Part shown: in pieces, positions 6,025 to 8,402 of the stretch
Position numbering within the stretch: the first letter of the stretch is position 1
How the letters are laid out: each line of letters starts with the position of its first letter
Assembly (NCBI GenBank): GCA_900550625.1
Contig: URSW01000063.1
Location: 1-8,402 of the forward strand
Reading direction: 5' to 3'
DNA from: an uncultured Eubacteriales bacterium
GTDB taxonomy: Bacteria; Bacillota; Clostridia; Oscillospirales; CAG-272
Length of the DNA: 8,402 bases
The notes under the pieces: generated by a model
Told to the model about the DNA's origin: nothing
What the model saw: only the letters and a program-made list of their open reading frames with translations
The model's database searches: none
Position numbers and translations under genes: made by a program

Positions 6025-6999
6025 TCAAGCTCCGCCGTCTTTTCTGCATTGGATGAGCCAGCGGTCCGCACCGTGCGGAGTGGCGGTCTCCCATGTGATA
6101 TATACACCGCTGTCGGTGTAGCTGTTGACCTTAACATTTTTGGGCTGAGCGGGCAATGTGGTCGCGGAAACTGTACTGCTTACCGGAGATCTGACGCCGC
6201 TCCACGCGGTGGCTCCTCTTTCACCGTATACGCGGAACTCATATTTGGTGCTTGCGTCAAGGCTGCTTGCAACGTAACCTTTGTAAGTTGATATGTTGCG
6301 GTTCGTCCACTCACCGCCGTTTACCCTGCATTGAATTAACCAGCGATCCGACAGATGCGGAGTGGCGGTCTCCCATGTGATATAGATACTGCTGTCGGTG
6401 TAGCTGTTGACTTTAATGTTTACAGGTTGAGCGGGACGCTCGGGAACCGAAAGTCTGCTGCTGACCTGAGATTTTACACCGCTCCACGCGGTAGCTCCTC
6501 TTTCGCTGTACACACGGAAGTCGTATGTTGAATTCGGGTCGAGATTGTTTGCAACATACTCTTTGACTGTTGAAGTCCCCAAATTGAACCAGCTTCTGCC
6601 GTCTATACTGCATTTGATCAGCCAGCGGTCCGCACCGTGCGGAGTGGCGGTCTCCCATGTGACGCGGACACTCGTTCCGGTGTAGTCGTGTGCTTGGAGA
6701 TTTGCCGGCGTTGTGGGCAGTGTCATGGCTGTAGCGATACTGCTGCCCGCCGATCGTGTACCGCTCCACGCGGTGCTTCCGTTCTCAGCGTAGACTATGA
6801 AATCGTACGATGTACTTGCGGAAAGCCCTGTTACAGTATAGTAGTTGTTGAGCGAGGTTGTTCCTGCGTTGATCCAACTTCCGCCTATCGGTCTGTATCG
6901 GATAAGCCAGCGGTCGGGTTGGGTTTCCGGAGCGTCCCAATTCAAATTGGTTGTCTCTCCGGAATAACTGACTGCTCTGAAGTTTTTCGGGGCTTCGGG
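5308..6999 (-). repeat. Six tandem fibronectin type III coding repeats of exactly 282 bp
   Basis: Units on the minus strand begin at 6999, 6717, 6435, 6153, 5871 and 5589. Each encodes 94 residues starting at the first P of PAQP or its equivalent. No insertion or deletion shifts the register across all six. Units 3, 4 and 5 are most alike, with long runs of identical DNA; units 1, 2 and 6 are more diverged. Each has W-E/D-T-A/P-x-x-P, DRWLI, G-G-x-W, YEFRVY and TAWSG equivalents. Confidence 0.93.
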
Positions 7000-7230
7000 A
7001 ACTGCCGCTGCAGGAGCAGCCGGCTCGGGAAAGGAGGTCTCCCCGAGATTGTCGGTAAGCCTTAAATTGTCTCCCGGACTGTACCTGAATTGAGGTTCAT
7101 ATGAGGCAGCTTGATTAGGGGGACGGGATATAACGGGGGCAGTGCAATTTGCCGAAAAACCTAACCGAGGCGATGCGAGCACTGTGACAACTGCCACAGC
7201 ACTGATGGCAAGGATAAGGGGGTTTTTCAT
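6025..7230 (-). CDS. Secreted fibronectin type III repeat protein, 5' part up to an in-frame TGA
   Basis: 401 residues as read. A signal peptide (1 to about 27: MKNPLILAISAVAVVTVLAS, then PRLGFSA) is followed by a Pro-rich linker to residue 77. Repeat 1 spans 78-171, repeat 2 172-265, repeat 3 266-359, and repeat 4 begins at 360 and stops at its 42nd residue. The stop (TGA, 6025-6027) replaces the Trp of GG-x-W, present as TGG in every other repeat. No anchoring motif such as LPxTG is seen. The start at 7230 has AAAGGAG (7239-7245) at eight bases; the longer start at 7296 is a TTG inside the -35 box and is rejected. First gene of an operon with the two anchored paralogs. Fn3 modules in secreted Firmicute proteins usually act as spacers or carbohydrate or protein binders. 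A truncated product may be released but misfolded at repeat 4. Confidence 0.88.
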   Translation of the reverse strand: MKNPLILAISAVAVVTVLASPRLGFSANCTAPVISRPPNQAASYEPQFRYSPGDNLRLTDNLGETSFPEPAAPAAAVPEAPKNFRAVSYSGETTNLNWDAPETQPDRWLIRYRPIGGSWINAGTTSLNNYYTVTGLSASTSYDFIVYAENGSTAWSGTRSAGSSIATAMTLPTTPANLQAHDYTGTSVRVTWETATPHGADRWLIKCSIDGRSWFNLGTSTVKEYVANNLDPNSTYDFRVYSERGATAWSGVKSQVSSRLSVPERPAQPVNIKVNSYTDSSIYITWETATPHLSDRWLIQCRVNGGEWTNRNISTYKGYVASSLDASTKYEFRVYGERGATAWSGVRSPVSSTVSATTLPAQPKNVKVNSYTDSGVYITWETATPHGADRWLIQCRKDGGA

Positions 7231-7267
7231 AAATGCGACTCCTTTCAATATTTTATCCGAATAATGA

Positions 7268-7296
7268 ATTTTATCAGATAAATATATGAAAGTCAA
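7268..7296 (-). promoter_or_regulatory. Proximal promoter (P2) of the Fn3 operon
   Basis: On the minus strand: -35 TTGACT (7291-7296), 17-bp spacer, -10 TAAAAT (7268-7273) preceded by TG with one base between (extended -10). Predicted start is near 7261, a leader of about 30 bases. An eight-base direct repeat GATAAAAT (7268-7275 and 7250-7257 on the minus strand) covers the -10 and the early leader. Confidence 0.7.
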
Positions 7297-7434
7297 TAAA
7301 TTTCCTCAATACGACAAAAAACATTGAGATTTTATGTATTTATATGTCTGCTTGCGCGGTTTAAAGATGCCTTTTGAGACTTCTTCCCTTCATTTATATC
7401 CAACAATAATTTTTGAAGTATACATGTACTCCTC
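7297..7434 (-). other. Leader between the two promoters, with tiny overlapping ORFs of doubtful status
   Basis: A transcript from the distal promoter would carry about 200 bases before the Fn3 start. In it, ATG 7425 opens MYTSKIIVGYK (stop at 7390-7392), and its TGA overlaps the ATG at 7393, which opens MKGRSLKRHL. The GAGGAG (7429-7434) is only three bases from the first ATG and sits at the predicted 5' end, so translation is doubtful. A weak stem CTCAAT/ATTGAG lies between these ORFs and the proximal -35. No known riboswitch recognised. Confidence 0.25.
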
Positions 7435-7440
7435 AGCCAA

Positions 7441-7469
7441 ATTGTAGCATAAATTATGAAGTGTGTCAA
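7441..7469 (-). promoter_or_regulatory. Distal promoter (P1) of the Fn3 operon
   Basis: On the minus strand: perfect -35 TTGACA (7464-7469), 17-bp spacer, -10 TACAAT (7441-7446). This is the strongest sigma-A match in the window. Predicted start is near 7434. No gene other than the Fn3 operon lies within 200 bases downstream, so it most likely gives that operon a long leader. Confidence 0.75.
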
Positions 7470-7499
7470 CAAACGCCACAGAAAATTAAATTAATTTAC

Positions 7500-7692
7500 A
7501 AAGAGGTCGCTTTTTGTCCAATTTTAAGTTGTCTGCGCTTCGCCGGATTATCAACCTACGGTGAGATTCTTTCGGACAAGCTGGAGGGGGTTATATGGAG
7601 ATTTTCCGTTCGTCGTTTGGCCGGTGGGGAGTTCTTGCGCCGTGAGCTTCGGGCGCAGATGCGGAGCGTTTGGAGAAGAGCCGCGGGAAGGC
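7500..7692. other. Non-coding stretch between the operon promoters and groL
   Basis: GC-rich compared with the AT-rich promoter region beside it. Both strands are open for a while (plus frame from 7561, minus frame over about 45 codons), but neither has a believable start and protein-like composition. TGCGCC (7636-7641) pairs with GGCGCA (7652-7657). A Shine-Dalgarno-like GGAGGGGG precedes ATG 7595, which gives only 16 codons. It may be a decayed gene or a dispersed intergenic element. Confidence 0.3.
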
Positions 7693-7733
7693 AAAAAAAC
7701 GAAGGGACTGTCACTTTACATGACAGCCCCTTC
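7693..7733 (-). terminator. Rho-independent terminator of groL
   Basis: On the minus strand GAAGGGGCTGTCA pairs with TGACAGTCCCTTC (13 bp with one G-T pair, loop of seven), then CG and seven T residues (A tract 7693-7699 on the plus strand). It starts 27 bases after the groL stop, as expected for the end of a groES-groL operon. Confidence 0.92.
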
Positions 7734-7760
7734 GGAACAAATCGGTATTCTGCTGCGGGA

Positions 7761-8402
7761 TTAATACATACCGCCCATGCCGCCGCCCATACCGCCTGCG
7801 GGTGCAGCCGGTTCCGGCTCGGGCTGAGATACGACGAGAGCCTCGGTGGTGAGAACGGTGGAAGCTACGCTTGCCGCGTTCTGGAGAGCGCTGCGTGTAA
7901 CCTTGGTAGGATCGACGATTCCCGCCTCAACCATGTCGCAGTAGGTCTCGGAAGCTGCGGCGAAGCCGTATCCGACCTTGCCGCTCTTGCGAACCTTGTC
8001 AACGATGACGGAGCCTTCGAAGCCTGCGTTCTCGGCTATCTGACGGAGCGGAGCCTCAAGTGCGCGTACAACGATGTTTACACCGGTCTTTTCGTCGCCT
8101 TCAACGGTGTCGGAAAGCTTTGCCACATCGTCAATGACGTTGATGTAAGCGGTACCGCCGCCTGCAACGATGCCTTCCTCAACTGCTGCGCGGGTGGCGT
8201 TGAGGGCGTCCTCGATGCGGAGCTTCTTTTCCTTCATCTCGGTTTCGGTAGCTGCGCCGACCTTGAGCACGGCAACGCCGCCGGAAAGCTTTGCAAGTCT
8301 CTCCTGAAGCTTCTCGCGGTCGAAATCGGAGGTGGTGGTCTCGATAGCGTTCTTGATCTGGCTTACGCGGGCTTTGATTGCCTCGGGATCGCCTGCGCCG
8401 CC
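7761..8402 (-). CDS. groL: Chaperonin GroEL (60 kDa), C-terminal 213 residues, 5' part outside window
   Basis: Subunit of the tetradecameric chaperonin that folds proteins in the cytosol with GroES, driven by ATP. The window holds roughly the last 40% (about residue 330 on in E. coli numbering): the end of the apical domain, then the second intermediate and equatorial segments. Seen: TSDFDREKLQERLAKLSGG, VAVLKVGAATETEMKEKK, RIEDALNATRAAVEEGIVAGGG, EAPLRQIAENAG, DPTKVTRSALQNAASVA and the flexible tail GGMGGGMGGMY. The Asp of RIEDA corresponds to the ATP-hydrolysis Asp398 of E. coli; VAGGG is the nucleotide-binding loop. The frame is open to base 8402, so the gene starts outside the window. The MGGMY ending is common in clostridia. 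It is a single transcription unit ended by the terminator at 7693-7733. Confidence 0.98.
   Translation of the reverse strand, partial: GGAGDPEAIKARVSQIKNAIETTTSDFDREKLQERLAKLSGGVAVLKVGAATETEMKEKKLRIEDALNATRAAVEEGIVAGGGTAYINVIDDVAKLSDTVEGDEKTGVNIVVRALEAPLRQIAENAGFEGSVIVDKVRKSGKVGYGFAAASETYCDMVEAGIVDPTKVTRSALQNAASVASTVLTTEALVVSQPEPEPAAPAGGMGGGMGGMY

Noticed and set aside
6025..6027. TGA read as tryptophan (altered code) or as selenocysteine
   Set aside because: Two other genes in the window end in TGA and use TGG for Trp. The sequence after this TGA is the same Fn3 repeat found in the other units, with no special hairpin, and the other units carry Trp rather than Cys.
5308..6999. CRISPR-like or non-coding tandem array
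   Set aside because: Units are 282 bp, coding, in frame and encode Fn3 modules; there are no short repeats with unique spacers.
6637..7065. Plus-strand open frames within the Fn3 region (also 5767-6009 and 6049-6291)
   Set aside because: They recur with the 282-bp period because they mirror the repeats on the other strand.
7595..7645. Sixteen-codon ORF after a GGAGGGGG run
   Set aside because: Too short, with a close-set ribosome site and no promoter or protein-like pattern; kept only as part of the unexplained segment.

Overview
The window looks like a chromosomal piece of a gut-type clostridial Firmicute (Oscillospirales or a relative, probably uncultured). I infer this from the GroEL tail ending in MGGMY, the consensus sigma-A promoters with 17-bp spacers, the strong AAGGAG ribosome binding sites, lipoprotein signals without an outer-membrane context, and a GH36 alpha-galactosidase. 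The genus cannot be set from sequence alone. TGA ends two intact genes here, so the standard bacterial code applies.

Left part (1-2335): the N-terminal 290 residues of a GH36 alpha-galactosidase are read leftward off the window. It is divergent from a two-TM membrane protein of unknown function (1047-1643), which is followed by a small lipoprotein (1702-2259). Both rightward genes have unusual initiation regions. In the first, a hairpin sits between a distant Shine-Dalgarno and its start. In the second, the Shine-Dalgarno is buried in the terminator-like hairpin of the gene before it. Two similar dyads (ATGA-N6-TCAT) lie in the divergent promoter region.

Middle (2335-2670): a broken lipoprotein gene on the minus strand keeps its promoter, ribosome binding site, signal peptide and a lipobox. 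It has a stop inside the signal peptide and is cut off after about 55 codons. A minus-strand terminator for the next operon lies upstream of it.

Right-centre (2804-7469): a minus-strand operon with two promoters. Its first gene encodes a secreted protein with six fibronectin type III repeats in an exact 94-codon register and a C-terminal domain with NC-x-GYA and DYHFW motifs, probably cysteine-peptidase-like. A single TGA replaces a conserved Trp in repeat 4, so the gene is broken unless this is a sequence error. Two tandem paralogs follow, each with one N-terminal membrane anchor, an acidic/Ser/Thr linker and an unrecognised extracellular domain. They share a 74-bp identical 5' block. Together the operon reads as a cell-surface or secreted system; its job is not known to me.

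Right end (7470-8402): a stretch with no convincing gene, then a strong terminator and the C-terminal 213 residues of groL, read leftward from beyond the window.
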